Part shown: piece by piece, positions 1-9,738 of the stretch | Position numbering within the stretch: position 1 is the first letter of the stretch | How the letters are laid out: every line of letters begins with the position of its first letter | Source: Actinomyces trachealis | GTDB lineage: Bacteria; Actinomycetota; Actinomycetes; Actinomycetales; Actinomycetaceae | Direction of reading: 5' to 3' | Assembly: GCF_015711475.1 (NCBI RefSeq) | Contig: NZ_CP065027.1 | Location: 1,116,001-1,180,000, forward strand | DNA length: 64,000 nt | Notes under the pieces: generated by a model | The model's database searches: none | Told to the model about the DNA's origin: nothing | What the model saw: the letters and a program-made list of their open reading frames with translations, nothing else | Made by a program: the position numbers and the translations under genes

Positions 1-761
1 TCACAGCGGGCGCCAGCACCAATACCAATCGTGGCGGCCGGGCACTCCCGGGTGACCCGCGCAGCCAGGGGCTCCGGCACCATCTCCAGCACGATGGCTG
101 GCGCACCGGCTTCAGCCAGCGCCAGGGCGTCTGCCACGAGCCGGTCTCCGGCCTCATCGCCCCGTCCCTGAACGCGAAAGCCACCTAGCATGTTGACGGA
201 CTGGGGCGTGAAACCCAGGTGCCCAATCACGGGAATGCCTGCGTTGGTTAGCGCCTGCACTGTTTTGACGCGCGGCCTGCCGCCCTCCAGCTTGACCGCG
301 TTCGCGCCAGCCTTCAACAGCCGCGTGGCGCAGGCCAGGGCTTGCTTGGGGCCGGACTCGTAGGAGCCAAAGGGCATGTCCGCCACCACCATCGCGTACT
401 TGGTTGCCCGGGCCACCGAGCGGGTGGCCACTAGCATCTCCTCCAGCTCCACGGGGATCGTGGAATCCAGGCCCAGCATCACGTTGCCCAGGGAGTCCCC
501 TACCAACAGCATGTCGCAGCCAGCATCATCCAAGATCCGCGCGGTGACGGCGTCGTAGGCGGTCAACATCACCAGCTTGTTGCCGTTGGCCTTCGCCTGG
601 GCAATGTGCTGCACCCGGAAAGGCTTACGTGGGGGCTTAGAGGCAAGACCAGCCTTGGTGCCGCCAGCGGGGGAGACGCCGTCCCCAGGCGCAGAAGGAG
701 ACAGTGCGCTGGGGGCGTCGCCGGTGGTGGCGGCAGAGGTCTTGCTGGTGGACTCGATCAT
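1..761 (-). CDS. panB: 3-methyl-2-oxobutanoate hydroxymethyltransferase PanB (3' part outside window)
   Basis: Reading leftward from the ATG at 761, the frame stays open to the window edge (about 253 codons). PanB transfers a hydroxymethyl group from methylene-tetrahydrofolate to 2-oxoisovalerate to make ketopantoate for CoA synthesis. Recognisable family segments are MLTAYDA, the metal-site region LLVGDSLGNVMLG, VVADMPFGSY, AVKLEGG, VIGHLGFTPQS and IVLEMVPEPLA. About 40 N-terminal residues rich in Ser, Ala, Gly and Pro precede the barrel, longer than in most PanB proteins. It is divergent from glnA2, the same arrangement as in M. tuberculosis. The C-terminal end is missing only because the window starts here. 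Confidence 0.93.
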   Translation of the reverse strand, partial: MIESTSKTSAATTGDAPSALSPSAPGDGVSPAGGTKAGLASKPPRKPFRVQHIAQAKANGNKLVMLTAYDAVTARILDDAGCDMLLVGDSLGNVMLGLDSTIPVELEEMLVATRSVARATKYAMVVADMPFGSYESGPKQALACATRLLKAGANAVKLEGGRPRVKTVQALTNAGIPVIGHLGFTPQSVNMLGGFRVQGRGDEAGDRLVADALALAEAGAPAIVLEMVPEPLAARVTRECPAATIGIGAGARC

Positions 762-918
762 GGCTCCAGCCTACCCAGGCCTAGGGGGCGCATCACCGCT
801 AGCTCCGTCCACCTGCGGTGCGGACACTTCAACGCGAGCCGCAGGCAAGGCACAATGGCACGAACCGGGGGCGGCCCGGCGTCGTCGCCCTACCGTTGGG
901 GCTGGAGGGAGAACCGCA

Positions 919-2241
919 GTGGACAAGCAGCAGGAGTTCGTACTGCGTACCATCGAGGAGCGTGACATCCGCTTCGTGCGCCTGTGGTTCACCGACGTGC
1001 TTGGTCAACTCAAGTCAGTTGCTGTAGCCCCCGCCGAAATCGAGGGCGCCTTTGAGGAAGGCATCGGCTTTGACGGCTCTGCCGTGGAGGGCCTCACCCG
1101 CGTCTACGAGTCAGACATGCTCCTGGCCCCTGACCCCGCCAGCTTCCAAATGTTGCCCTGGCGTGACGGCGTGGCCCGCATGTTCTGCGACATCCTCACC
1201 CCCGACGGCTTGCCTGCCCGCACCGACCCACGCGCCGTCCTGGAGCGCCAACTCGCCCGCGTGGCGGAGGCCGGATTCACCTGCTATGTGCACCCCGAGA
1301 TCGAGTTCTACCTGGTGGACCGCCACCTTGATGGCTCCGTGCACCCAACCGACCACGCCGGGTACTTTGACCACGTGCCCGGAGGCACCGCCCACGGTTT
1401 CCGCCGCCGCGCCATTCTCATGCTGGAACAGATGGGCGTCTCGGTGGAGTTCTCCCACCACGAGGGCGGCCCCGGTCAAAACGAGATCGACCTGCGCCTC
1501 GCTGACGCCCTGTCCATGGCTGACAACATCATGACCTTCCGGGCTGTGGTCCAGGAAGTGGCCTTGCAGGAAGGCAGCCACGCCACCTTCATGCCCAAGC
1601 CCTTCGTGGGGCATCCCGGTAGCGGCATGCACACCCACTTCTCCCTGTTCGAAGGGGACCGTAACGCTTTCTTCGACCCGGCGGGCCAGTACCAGCTCTC
1701 GGCCACCGGCCGCTCCTTTATTGCAGGCCTGCTGAGACACGCTGCCGAGATCACGGCTGTCACCAACCAGCACGTCAATTCCTACAAGCGCCTCTGGGGT
1801 GGGGACGAGGCCCCCAGCTTCATCTGCTGGGGCCACAACAACCGTTCCGCCCTGGTACGTGTGCCCATGCATAAACCCGGCAAAGCCCAGTCCGTGCGTG
1901 TGGAGTACCGCGGTATCGACTCCTCCGCCAACCCCTACCTGGCCTACGCCGTCATCCTCGCGGCCGGACTGAAGGGCATCGAGGAGGGCTACGAGCTTCC
2001 CCCTGAGGCGGAGGACGACGTCTGGTCGTTGTCTGAGGTGGAGCGCTCCGCCCTGGGCATCACTGAGCTGCCAAGCTCCCTAAAGAGCGCCATCCGTGCC
2101 ATGAAGGACTCCGAGCTGGTGGCTGAGACCCTGGGGGAGGGGGCCTTCGAGTTCTTCCGCTCCAACAAGCGCCACGAGTACGAGGCATACGACGCCCAGG
2201 TCACGGATTTCGAACTTCAGCAGTTCTTCCCGCGCCTCTAG
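919..2241 (+). CDS. glnA2: Type I glutamine synthetase paralogue GlnA2
   Basis: A 440-residue glutamine synthetase (glutamate + NH3 + ATP to glutamine). I chose the GTG at 919 because GGAGGGAG lies about 7 bases upstream and the product then starts VDKQQEFVLRTIEERDIRF, as in actinobacterial GlnA2; the open frame itself runs back to 577. Catalytic segments include GIGFDGSAVEG, HPEIEFYL, SHHEGGPGQNEIDLR and FMPKPF. The loop that carries the adenylylated tyrosine in GlnA1 reads DDVWSLSE here, with Trp in place of Tyr, so this paralogue should not be a GlnE target. The start of glnE lies 9 bases downstream, which suggests co-transcription. Confidence 0.93.
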   Translation: MDKQQEFVLRTIEERDIRFVRLWFTDVLGQLKSVAVAPAEIEGAFEEGIGFDGSAVEGLTRVYESDMLLAPDPASFQMLPWRDGVARMFCDILTPDGLPARTDPRAVLERQLARVAEAGFTCYVHPEIEFYLVDRHLDGSVHPTDHAGYFDHVPGGTAHGFRRRAILMLEQMGVSVEFSHHEGGPGQNEIDLRLADALSMADNIMTFRAVVQEVALQEGSHATFMPKPFVGHPGSGMHTHFSLFEGDRNAFFDPAGQYQLSATGRSFIAGLLRHAAEITAVTNQHVNSYKRLWGGDEAPSFICWGHNNRSALVRVPMHKPGKAQSVRVEYRGIDSSANPYLAYAVILAAGLKGIEEGYELPPEAEDDVWSLSEVERSALGITELPSSLKSAIRAMKDSELVAETLGEGAFEFFRSNKRHEYEAYDAQVTDFELQQFFPRL

Positions 2242-2250
2242 GCACCGCCG

Positions 2251-5200
2251 ATGCCTGCCTCTCCCCAAGGTGAGCCGCTGCGTCTGCGGCGGCTCAGCCC
2301 CCGGGCGCGGCTGCTGCGGGTAGGTTTCGTAGACACCGACCGGGCCCTGCGCCTCCTGGCGGACCCCGTGCTGGCCGCGTGGGTTGACCTGTGCCGTGGC
2401 TCAGAGCAGGTCGTGCAACCGCAAGAGCTACTACCCACTCCCGTTGAAGAGCAGGTACCGGAACCACCCGAGCCGCTGCTCGCCTTGGCTGAGGCTCTGG
2501 GAGACAGCGCGGATCCGGACCTAGCCCTGCTCAGTCTGCTGCGCCTGATCCAAGCCTGCCAGGACCGGCAGGATGCCGCTGGACAGGCAGCAATTGATGC
2601 AACTGGGGGCGCGGGCGGGGAGGCAACAGTCCCGGCCTATGCGCGGACATTGCGTGCCCTGCTCAATCTCAGGGAGGGGGAGGGCTCTGCCCCAAAGAGT
2701 GTCGAGGGTGCCGAGGGCGCAGGCAGCACTACGGGCACTGCGAGTGGCACAGCGAGTGTTGGAGGTCAAGCGCACGCTGAGGAAACAGCGATCACGCACC
2801 GCCGTCGGCTGCTCGCCATTCTGGGCGCCTCCCAGGCCCTGGGTGACTTTCTGATCGCGCACCCTGAGTGTTTGGAGGAGCTGTCCCCCGCCCGTGGCTG
2901 GGACGCCGTGGGTCAACCGGGCCCCGCCCAGGTGCTCTCCGACGCCGTCGCCGCCGCGCTCCGAGATGCTTGCGCAGAGCCCGGCGCCCGACGCCGACTG
3001 TCCGGGGTGAGTGCTCTACGCCGCGCCTACTACCGGCGCCTACTAGCCCTGGCCGCCGATGACCTCGACAGCGCCGACCCCAAGCAGCATGTCTCTGTGG
3101 TCTGGCAACGACTCTCAGATCTCGCTGACGCCGCCCTTGAGGCCGCGCTCCTCCTAGCCCGCGAGGTCCACAAAGAGCAGTGCCAAAACGTCTCCCTGGC
3201 CGTGATAGCCCTAGGCAAGACCGGTGCCAGGGAACTTAACTACGTCTCCGACGTCGACGTGGTGCACGTCGTCGGCCCGGCCCCCGGCAGGCCTGAGGCA
3301 GACGAAGCCCAGCTGGTAGCCCAAGGCACGATCCTGGCAGCCGAGCTAGCACGAGTAGTCTGCGAGCCCAGTGACGAACCTGCCCTCTGGCCCCTCGACA
3401 CTGCCCTGCGCCCTGAGGGCAAGGACGGCGCCCTAGTTCGCACCGTCGCCTCCCACACTACCTACTACGAGCGTTGGGCCGACTCCTGGGAGTTCCAGGC
3501 ACTTCTCAAGGCCCGCACCTGCGCCGGGGACCGGGCCCTTGGTGCCGCCTACGAGCAGGCTATCGCCCCATTCGTGTGGAACGCTGCCGCCCGGGAGAAC
3601 TTCGTCCAGGACGCGCGCGACATGCGCCAGCGCGTGGAGCACGACTCCGAGCGCCCCGGCGAGGACTTGCGTCTCAAGCTTGGCCCCGGGGGGCTGCGGG
3701 ATGTGGAGTTCACCGTTCAGCTCCTTCAGCTGGTCCACGGGCGCAGTGATGAGTCTCTAAGGCACCGCAGCACCTTGGAGGCCCTGGAGGCCCTCACTGC
3801 CGGTGGCTATGTGGGCCGCAAAGATGCCGCCGCCCTGGCCGACGGTTACCGTGAGCTGCGTCTGCTTGAGCACCGCAGCCAGCTTTACCGTCTCCAACGC
3901 ACCCATACCCTGCCGAGCCGGGACTCCGAGCTACGGCGCGTGGGCCGGGGCATCACCCACGCCCCGGTGGACCCCGCCGAACTCAAACGGGCCTTCACCG
4001 CGACGCGTCGCCGTGTGCGCGCCCTGCACGAGGAGATCTACTACCGGCCGCTGCTAGGGGCTGTGGCGGACCTGTCCACCGAGGAGATGCGCCTGACCCC
4101 CCAAGCTGCACGCGAGCGCCTGGCCGCCACCGGTTACCTGGATCCCGACGGCGCCCTACGCCACATCCAGGCTCTCACGGAGGGGGTCTCCCGGGCAGCA
4201 GCCATCCAGCGGCAGCTGCTGCCAGTCATGATCGGCTGGATCGGTGACGGGCCCGACCCCGACGCTGGCCTGCTGAACTTCCGCAGCCTATCTGAGACAG
4301 TTGGACGTACCCACTGGTACCTGGGCATGCTGCGCGATTCACCTGTGGCCGCCCGCCGCCTGGCCCGCGTGCTCTCGGGGGCCCGCTGGACCACCGGTCT
4401 GCTGCGAGAATTGCCAGAATCCATCGCCTGGCTGGACGACGACGCCGAGCTGCGCGCCCGCCCTCCCGGTGCGGTGACTGAGGAAGTGGATCGGGTCCTG
4501 CGTCGCCGCAGCCTTGTGGGGCTGTCTGACGCCAACCTGGAACAGGCTGCTGCTGACGCTATGCAGGCGGTCATGGGCGTGCGCCAACGCGAACTCGTGC
4601 GCGCCGCCCTTGCTGATTCCCTAGACGGCGTGGACGTGGAGCGTACGGGCAGGATACTCACCGACGCCACCGACGCCGTCCTGGAGGGGGCACTGTGCGT
4701 AGCGACCGCCCTGGCCATCGCCGAGAGGGAGGGGGCAGACGCCCTAGCTGGGGGCCGAGGCGGCAAGCGCGAGTGGCCCGGTGCTGCTGCTGAGCATGCC
4801 ATTATCGCTATGGGTCGTCTGGGCGGTGGGGAGATTAGCTACGCCTCAGACGCCGATGTGCTTTTTGTGTACCGGCCCCTGCACGGGGTGGACCCGGATG
4901 TGGCCGCCCGTGAGGCGGAGGCGGTGGCGCGCCACACCATGCGGCTACTTGGCCAGTCACAGCCACACCCGCTGGAGGTGGACTGTGACTTGCGGCCTGA
5001 GGGTAGGCATGGCGCCATCTCCCGTTCTTTGGACTCCTACTGGGACTACTACACCAGCTGGGCCTCAGTGTGGGAGCGGCACGCCCTGGTGCGCGCCCGG
5101 CAGGCGGCTGGCAGTCTGGTGCTGGGGGAGGAGTTCATGTCTCTAGCGGACTCGCTGCGTTGGCGGCCCGAGGGTCTGAGTGACGCTGAACTCCGCGAGA

Positions 5201-5934
5201 TCCGTCGGCTCAAGGCCCGGATGGAGACTGAGCGGTTGCCGCGCGGCGTGCAGCCCGCCCACCACCTCAAGCTCGGCCCTGGCGGGCTCAGCGACGTCGA
5301 GTGGACGGTGCAGGTGCTCCAGCTGGCGCATGGGGGCCAGGAGCCGACCCTGCGCACCACTTCCACGACACGTGCCATGGCTGCCGCCACCGCCTGTGGT
5401 CTCCTTGAGCTGGACTCGGCGGAGCGTCTGGAGGAGGCCTGGACGCTGGCAGGACGCATCCGTTCCGCAATCGTGCTGGGAACCGGCCGGACCACCGGGG
5501 CCCGGCTGGACATTATGCCTGCGAACGCACGGGACATGAAGGTGGTGGCTGCGCTGCTGGGTGCCCCGGATGTGCAGGCCTTGGAGGACCGCTATCGCCG
5601 TGCCGCGCGCCGCGCTCGCGCTATCGTGGAGAAGGTGCTGCTTGGTGGTGACGCTGGGCAGCTGAACACGACGGTGCCAGGTACCGCCGCGCAGCCGTTC
5701 GCCCAGGGGCCGTCCGCCCAAATACCACAGGTAGCCCCCCGCTCTACTGAGTTCAAACGCCAGGCCAGTACAACAGCCAAGTACAAGGTGGCTGAGGCTA
5801 AAATGCCAGGTGTGGTACCAGCCCCGGCAGCGGGGGCACCGGCACGCAAGTCCTCTGCGGCAGGCTGCCCAGGCGCCGCCCGGAACACCCCAGGGCGGCA
5901 CGTCCGCGGCGCTGGTCCCTACCCCTGGAGCTAA
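2251..5934 (+). CDS. glnE: Bifunctional glutamine synthetase adenylyltransferase/deadenylase GlnE
   Basis: 1227 residues. GlnE adds or removes AMP on glutamine synthetase in response to nitrogen status. It shows the duplicated nucleotidyltransferase layout: first core near residues 317-345 (ALGKTGARELNYVSDVDV), second near 849-875 (AMGRLGGGEISYASDADVLF), each followed by an HLKLGPGGL-type or RLKLGPGGL segment. The usual fold ends near residue 1130 (AIVEKVLLG). A tail of about 95 residues rich in Pro, Ala, Gly and Thr follows and makes the protein longer than typical family members of about 1000. The likely substrate, glnA1 with its conserved tyrosine, lies 4 kb downstream. No clear Shine-Dalgarno precedes the ATG, which fits translational coupling to glnA2. 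Confidence 0.93.
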   Translation: MPASPQGEPLRLRRLSPRARLLRVGFVDTDRALRLLADPVLAAWVDLCRGSEQVVQPQELLPTPVEEQVPEPPEPLLALAEALGDSADPDLALLSLLRLIQACQDRQDAAGQAAIDATGGAGGEATVPAYARTLRALLNLREGEGSAPKSVEGAEGAGSTTGTASGTASVGGQAHAEETAITHRRRLLAILGASQALGDFLIAHPECLEELSPARGWDAVGQPGPAQVLSDAVAAALRDACAEPGARRRLSGVSALRRAYYRRLLALAADDLDSADPKQHVSVVWQRLSDLADAALEAALLLAREVHKEQCQNVSLAVIALGKTGARELNYVSDVDVVHVVGPAPGRPEADEAQLVAQGTILAAELARVVCEPSDEPALWPLDTALRPEGKDGALVRTVASHTTYYERWADSWEFQALLKARTCAGDRALGAAYEQAIAPFVWNAAARENFVQDARDMRQRVEHDSERPGEDLRLKLGPGGLRDVEFTVQLLQLVHGRSDESLRHRSTLEALEALTAGGYVGRKDAAALADGYRELRLLEHRSQLYRLQRTHTLPSRDSELRRVGRGITHAPVDPAELKRAFTATRRRVRALHEEIYYRPLLGAVADLSTEEMRLTPQAARERLAATGYLDPDGALRHIQALTEGVSRAAAIQRQLLPVMIGWIGDGPDPDAGLLNFRSLSETVGRTHWYLGMLRDSPVAARRLARVLSGARWTTGLLRELPESIAWLDDDAELRARPPGAVTEEVDRVLRRRSLVGLSDANLEQAAADAMQAVMGVRQRELVRAALADSLDGVDVERTGRILTDATDAVLEGALCVATALAIAEREGADALAGGRGGKREWPGAAAEHAIIAMGRLGGGEISYASDADVLFVYRPLHGVDPDVAAREAEAVARHTMRLLGQSQPHPLEVDCDLRPEGRHGAISRSLDSYWDYYTSWASVWERHALVRARQAAGSLVLGEEFMSLADSLRWRPEGLSDAELREIRRLKARMETERLPRGVQPAHHLKLGPGGLSDVEWTVQVLQLAHGGQEPTLRTTSTTRAMAAATACGLLELDSAERLEEAWTLAGRIRSAIVLGTGRTTGARLDIMPANARDMKVVAALLGAPDVQALEDRYRRAARRARAIVEKVLLGGDAGQLNTTVPGTAAQPFAQGPSAQIPQVAPRSTEFKRQASTTAKYKVAEAKMPGVVPAPAAGAPARKSSAAGCPGAARNTPGRHVRGAGPYPWS

Positions 5935-6003
5935 AATCTGTCGCCCCGATCCGCCCAAGGGGTCGAGGTCCAGAGCGCAGGCACAGACTGGCAAACTGGG
6001 AGC

Positions 6004-6657
6004 GTGAGACTTCTACTAGTACGCCATGGACACACCACCTCAAACGCGAACTCCGCCCTGGATACCGCCCTGCCTGGAGCCCCACTAGATGAGATAGGCC
6101 AGGCGCAGGCGCAGGCGCTGGTCGACACCCTGCGGGACCAGGGCCTGCTGGGAACTATCGCCACCCTGTGGGTTTCACCAGTGCTGCGCGCCCGGCAAAG
6201 CATTGCACCCCTAGAGCGGGCGCTGGGACAGCAGGCCCAGGTGCGGGACGGCCTGCGGGAAGTGCTCGCCGGTGACCTGGAGATGGCCAGCGACCGTGAC
6301 TCCATTCGCTGTTGGGTGGACACCACCCGCTCCTGGATGGTGGGGCGCACCCATTGCCGCCTACCCGGCTCGCCAGAGAACGGTGCCCAGACGCTCGCCC
6401 GCTTTGACGACGTCGTCAGTGAAGCCTGGCGGGCGACCATTGCCACCAACCCGGAAGGCGCTGCGCTGCTGCTAGCCCATGGCACGATCCTGCGCCTGTG
6501 GACCTCACAGCGGGCGGCCGCCACCCAAGGCGCGACCGCCACTTGGATCGCCGAGCACCCCATGGGCAACACCGCCATCACCGGAGTAGAAGGGGATCCG
6601 GAGCACGGCTGGCGTCTGGCCGGGTGGAACAACGGCGAGTGGCTGCCTCAGCGCTGA
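6004..6657 (+). CDS. Histidine phosphatase superfamily protein (phosphoglycerate mutase-like)
   Basis: 217 residues starting with GTG at 6004. The N-terminus LLLVRHGHTTSN is the phosphoacceptor RHG motif of the superfamily, and the second catalytic histidine sits in LLAHGTILRLW. Members are phosphomonoesterases or mutases acting through a phosphohistidine. The exact substrate cannot be read from the sequence. It follows glnE by 69 bases on the same strand, as histidine-phosphatase genes often do in actinobacteria. A terminator hairpin follows at 6687. Confidence 0.87.
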   Translation: MRLLLVRHGHTTSNANSALDTALPGAPLDEIGQAQAQALVDTLRDQGLLGTIATLWVSPVLRARQSIAPLERALGQQAQVRDGLREVLAGDLEMASDRDSIRCWVDTTRSWMVGRTHCRLPGSPENGAQTLARFDDVVSEAWRATIATNPEGAALLLAHGTILRLWTSQRAAATQGATATWIAEHPMGNTAITGVEGDPEHGWRLAGWNNGEWLPQR

Positions 6658-6686
6658 GTTGGTGCCACACCACCGAGGACAGACAT

Positions 6687-6719
6687 GAGCCCCGCCAGTC
6701 CAGGAGACTGGCGGGGCTC
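6687..6719. terminator. Bidirectional terminator hairpin between convergent genes
   Basis: Perfect 14-bp GC-rich stem with a 5-base loop (CAGGA), placed between the stops of the histidine phosphatase (+) and the ABC ATPase (-). There is no long T-tract on either side, which is common for high-GC actinobacterial terminators. Confidence 0.75.
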
Positions 6720-6760
6720 GCGCTCATCCAGATGGCTGTGGACGCACACAGCCTGGGTTC

Positions 6761-7567
6761 TCAGAGCACGGAGGACAGGAACGCCTTGGTTCGCTCCTGC
6801 TGCGGGTGGTCAATGACCTGTGTGGGAGCACCCGCCTCGCAGACCATACCGTCGTCCATAAAGACCAGGGTGTCGGCGACCTCGCGAGCAAAGCCGATCT
6901 CGTGGGTCACCACCATCATGGTCATACCTGCGGCTGCCAGGTCCTTCATGACCTGCAGCACCTCACCCACCAGTTCTGGATCCAGGGCTGAGGTGGGCTC
7001 GTCAAAGAGCATGATTTCCGGATCCATGGCTAGGGCACGGGCGATGGCCACACGCTGCTGCTGACCTCCGGACAGCTGCGAGGGGTAGTGGCCCAGGCGG
7101 TCTGACAGACCCACGCGGTTAAGCTGCTCGGTGGCCACTTTCTTGGCCTCAGCCTTGGAACGGCCCAGTACCTGCACCTGTGCCTCCATGACGTTGCCCA
7201 GGGCCGTCATGTGGGGGAACAGGTTGAAGCGCTGAAAGACCATGCCGATGCGGCTGCGCTGCTTGGCCTTTACTTTGTTGGGCAGGTCATGGAGTACCAC
7301 TTTTCCGTCAGGTTTGATCTCCTCACGCATGCCCATGAGTTCGCCGTCCACGTACACGCGCCCGGCGGAGACGGCCTCCAATTCGTTGACGCAACGTAGC
7401 AGGGTGGACTTGCCGGAGCCGGAGGGACCGATGATGCAGCAGACTTCACCCTTGGTGATTTCCAGGTCCACACCCTTAAGGACGTGCAGGTCCCCAAAGA
7501 GCTTGTGCACGCCCTTGATCTGGACCATGGGAGTGTTGGCGGCGGTGTTCTTGGTTTTCTCGCTCAT
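6761..7567 (-). CDS. Polar amino-acid ABC transporter ATP-binding protein (GlnQ-like)
   Basis: 268 residues. It is the energy-coupling subunit of a polar amino-acid importer. Walker A is GPSGSGKST, the signature is [15 protein letters not shown], Walker B is [13 protein letters not shown], and the switch histidine is in [14 protein letters not shown]; the order and spacing are those of the GlnQ/HisP family. Its ATG overlaps the permease stop by four bases (ATGA), so the two are translationally coupled. The substrate is not defined by sequence; the neighbouring glutamine synthetase genes make glutamine or glutamate plausible. Confidence 0.93.
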   Translation of the reverse strand: MSEKTKNTAANTPMVQIKGVHKLFGDLHVLKGVDLEITKGEVCCIIGPSGSGKSTLLRCVNELEAVSAGRVYVDGELMGMREEIKPDGKVVLHDLPNKVKAKQRSRIGMVFQRFNLFPHMTALGNVMEAQVQVLGRSKAEAKKVATEQLNRVGLSDRLGHYPSQLSGGQQQRVAIARALAMDPEIMLFDEPTSALDPELVGEVLQVMKDLAAAGMTMMVVTHEIGFAREVADTLVFMDDGMVCEAGAPTQVIDHPQQERTKAFLSSVL

Positions 7568-8547
7568 GGGGTGTACTCGATCATCGGGGCGGGTTTGGTG
7601 GTACCGGAGTCCAGGATGGCTTGCTGGCGCTGGGACATACCGCGGTGCGCGCGGTTGCCGCGGGAGGAATCGCCTTCAAAGCCACGCCCGTAGTAGCGCT
7701 CCAGGTAGTGCTGGCCAATCATCAGGATGGTGGTGATGACCAGGTACCAGATGGAGGCGACGATCAGCAGTGGGATTGGTTGGAACAGGCGGGAGCCTTC
7801 CTGGCTGGCCACAAAAGTTAGCTCAAGCGAGACTGGCACGGCCGTGACTAGCGACGTCGTCTTGAGCATGGAGATGGTCTCGTTGCCGGTGGGGGGCACG
7901 ATCACACGCATGGCTTGCGGCATGACCACCCGGCGTAGGATTCGCCGGTTACTCATTCCTAGCGCACTTGCGGCTTCCCGTTGACCTGGGTCCACTGAGT
8001 TCAGGCCTGAACGGACGATTTCCGAGAGGTAGGCGCCCTCGTTCAGGCCTAGGCCCACGATGGCGCACACCGCGCCGGTGAAGATCTTCCTGGTTTCAAA
8101 GACGAAGAACTCTGGTCCGAAGGGCACGCCGAGGCTCAGGTGTGTGTAAAGCGCTGGCAGTAGGCCCCAGAACACCAGCTGGGTGTAGATCGGGGTGCCG
8201 CGGAAGAACCACACGTAGGCGTAGGCCACTGCCCGTAGGATCGGGTTCTCGCTCTGGCGCATCACCGCAGTGAGGACCGCCAGCACGATGCCGATCAGCA
8301 TGGCGGCGACCGTCAGGATGAGGGTCCAGCCGACGGCCTTGAGGATCAGGTCGTAGCGCAGGTAGAAGGCCACCAGGTCCCAGCGCAGCTTCTCGTTGGT
8401 GACTAGGCCGTGGATAAACATGGCAGCGAGCAGGGCTACCACTCCGGCTGACAGCCACCGGCCCGGGTGGGGCACAGGGCGCAGGTGGTTTAGCGTGAGT
8501 CCGCCGCTGGGCTCAAGGCCCGAACCGGGTTCAGGTGGCTTTGGCAT
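7564..8547 (-). CDS. Polar amino-acid ABC transporter permease
   Basis: 327 residues from the ATG at 8547, chosen because AGGAAAG lies 6 bases upstream; an in-frame start at 8580 would add 11 residues but lies inside the upstream hairpin region. After a proline-rich cytoplasmic N-terminus it has about five to six membrane segments and the permease EAA-type loop [20 protein letters not shown]. The segment [14 protein letters not shown] is typical of HisM/GlnP permeases. It forms the channel of the importer encoded with the flanking ATPase and binding protein. There is a single permease gene, so a homodimer is expected. Confidence 0.92.
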   Translation of the reverse strand: MPKPPEPGSGLEPSGGLTLNHLRPVPHPGRWLSAGVVALLAAMFIHGLVTNEKLRWDLVAFYLRYDLILKAVGWTLILTVAAMLIGIVLAVLTAVMRQSENPILRAVAYAYVWFFRGTPIYTQLVFWGLLPALYTHLSLGVPFGPEFFVFETRKIFTGAVCAIVGLGLNEGAYLSEIVRSGLNSVDPGQREAASALGMSNRRILRRVVMPQAMRVIVPPTGNETISMLKTTSLVTAVPVSLELTFVASQEGSRLFQPIPLLIVASIWYLVITTILMIGQHYLERYYGRGFEGDSSRGNRAHRGMSQRQQAILDSGTTKPAPMIEYTP

Positions 8548-8571
8548 GTGCTTTCCTTTGCGCAGACGTCG

Positions 8572-8603
8572 CTGGGGCACCGCCTGAGTAGGCGGTGCCC
8601 CAG
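8572..8603 (-). promoter_or_regulatory. Intercistronic hairpin between binding-protein and permease genes
   Basis: Perfect 14-bp stem (arm CTGGGGCACCGCCT) with a 4-base loop (GAGT), 7 bases after the stop of the substrate-binding protein and 24 bases before the permease ATG. No T-tract follows. This is the usual position for a partial terminator or mRNA-stabilising structure that raises binding-protein expression above that of the membrane subunits. Confidence 0.7.
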
Positions 8604-8610
8604 CATGGGG

Positions 8611-9552
8611 TCAGAGCTGCGGGTTGATCTCGGAGATGGGCAGTGCCTGGGACTTGTCAATGCCCCAGGTGGTGAGGATCTCGGACCAGATACCTTCGTC
8701 CATCAGGTACTGGATGGCCTTCTGGATGGCCTCGGCAGTGGCGTCGTCAGAGGAGGCGACGACGACGCCCTGCGGCAAAGAATCCATGACCTCGCCAACG
8801 GTTTCCACCTGGCCGCCGGTCAGGATTTGGGCGTAGCCAGCCACTGTGGAGTCGGAGAAGGTCGCGTCAATGGCACCGCCGCTCAGGGCGGCCGCAGCGT
8901 CAGAGTGGGCGGAGTAGGACTTGATCTCGATGGCGTCGTGCCCGGTGGACTCACAGTTTTTGTTGTAGTCCTGAAGCGCCTCCTCCTGGGCGGTGCCGGT
9001 TTGCACGCCGATGGTCAGGCCACACAGCTTGATGGTGTCGGAGACATCCACCTTCTTGGGGTTGCCCTTGGCGAGGTTGAACTGTGAGCCGACGTTGATG
9101 TAGGAGATCAGCTTGGCGGATTCCTCGCGCTCCTTGGTGATGGTGAAGGAGGAAATGCCCAGGTCATACTTGGTGCCGACGGCGGGGATGATGGAATCGA
9201 ACTCGGCGCTGATGACCTCCACGTCTAGGCCTAGGACCTTGCCCAGGGCCTTAGCGAAGTCTACGTCGTATCCCACGGCCTTGCCGGTCGGGTCAAGGAA
9301 CTCGGCGGGGGCGTAGTCGGTGGAGGCGCCGATCGTCAGCTTGCCATCGGATTTGACGGAGTCGGGCAGGAGGGCGGAGAGCTCCTTCTGCTCGGTGATC
9401 TTGGAGCTGTCGTAGACGGGGATGGTGACGGCGCCTGCGGAGGTTCCAGCGGAGCTGCCAGACTTGGCCTCTAGGTCGGAGGCACTGGTGCAGGCGGACA
9501 GCGCGAGGGTGGCGGCGGTCAGGCCGATGAGGGTGGCGGGGATGCGCTTCAA
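8611..9552 (-). CDS. Polar amino-acid ABC transporter substrate-binding lipoprotein
   Basis: 313 residues, family 3 extracellular solute-binding protein. The signal peptide ends in the lipobox LSAC (about residue 20), so the mature protein should be lipid-anchored outside the membrane. Family landmarks include LTIGASTDYAPAEFLDP, VGYDVDFAKALGK and LTIGVQTGTAQEE. The start codon is TTG at 9552, supported by AGGAG five to six bases upstream and by the n-region MKR. It is the first gene of the binding protein - permease - ATPase operon. Confidence 0.92.
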   Translation of the reverse strand: MKRIPATLIGLTAATLALSACTSASDLEAKSGSSAGTSAGAVTIPVYDSSKITEQKELSALLPDSVKSDGKLTIGASTDYAPAEFLDPTGKAVGYDVDFAKALGKVLGLDVEVISAEFDSIIPAVGTKYDLGISSFTITKEREESAKLISYINVGSQFNLAKGNPKKVDVSDTIKLCGLTIGVQTGTAQEEALQDYNKNCESTGHDAIEIKSYSAHSDAAAALSGGAIDATFSDSTVAGYAQILTGGQVETVGEVMDSLPQGVVVASSDDATAEAIQKAIQYLMDEGIWSEILTTWGIDKSQALPISEINPQL

Positions 9553-9672
9553 AGGGGCTCCTGGGGCTATAAGGTGCCGTCGGTGACTCCGACCGGCTCT
9601 GCGAAAACAATACGGGCAGGTGTATAACTATGCAAATCTCTGGATGTGTTTTCTCTGTTGTGCTGGACACAC

Positions 9673-9708
9673 GTGGTCCCGGTCACCGCGTGGGTTAGCC
9701 GGGACCAC
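9673..9708 (-). terminator. Terminator-like hairpin after glnA1
   Basis: Perfect 10-bp stem (GTGGTCCCGG and its complement) with a 16-base loop, beginning 30 bases after the glnA1 stop on the minus strand. No T-tract follows. Confidence 0.6.
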
Positions 9709-9738
9709 ATGGATGCTGGACTCAGTGGCCCGCTGGGC

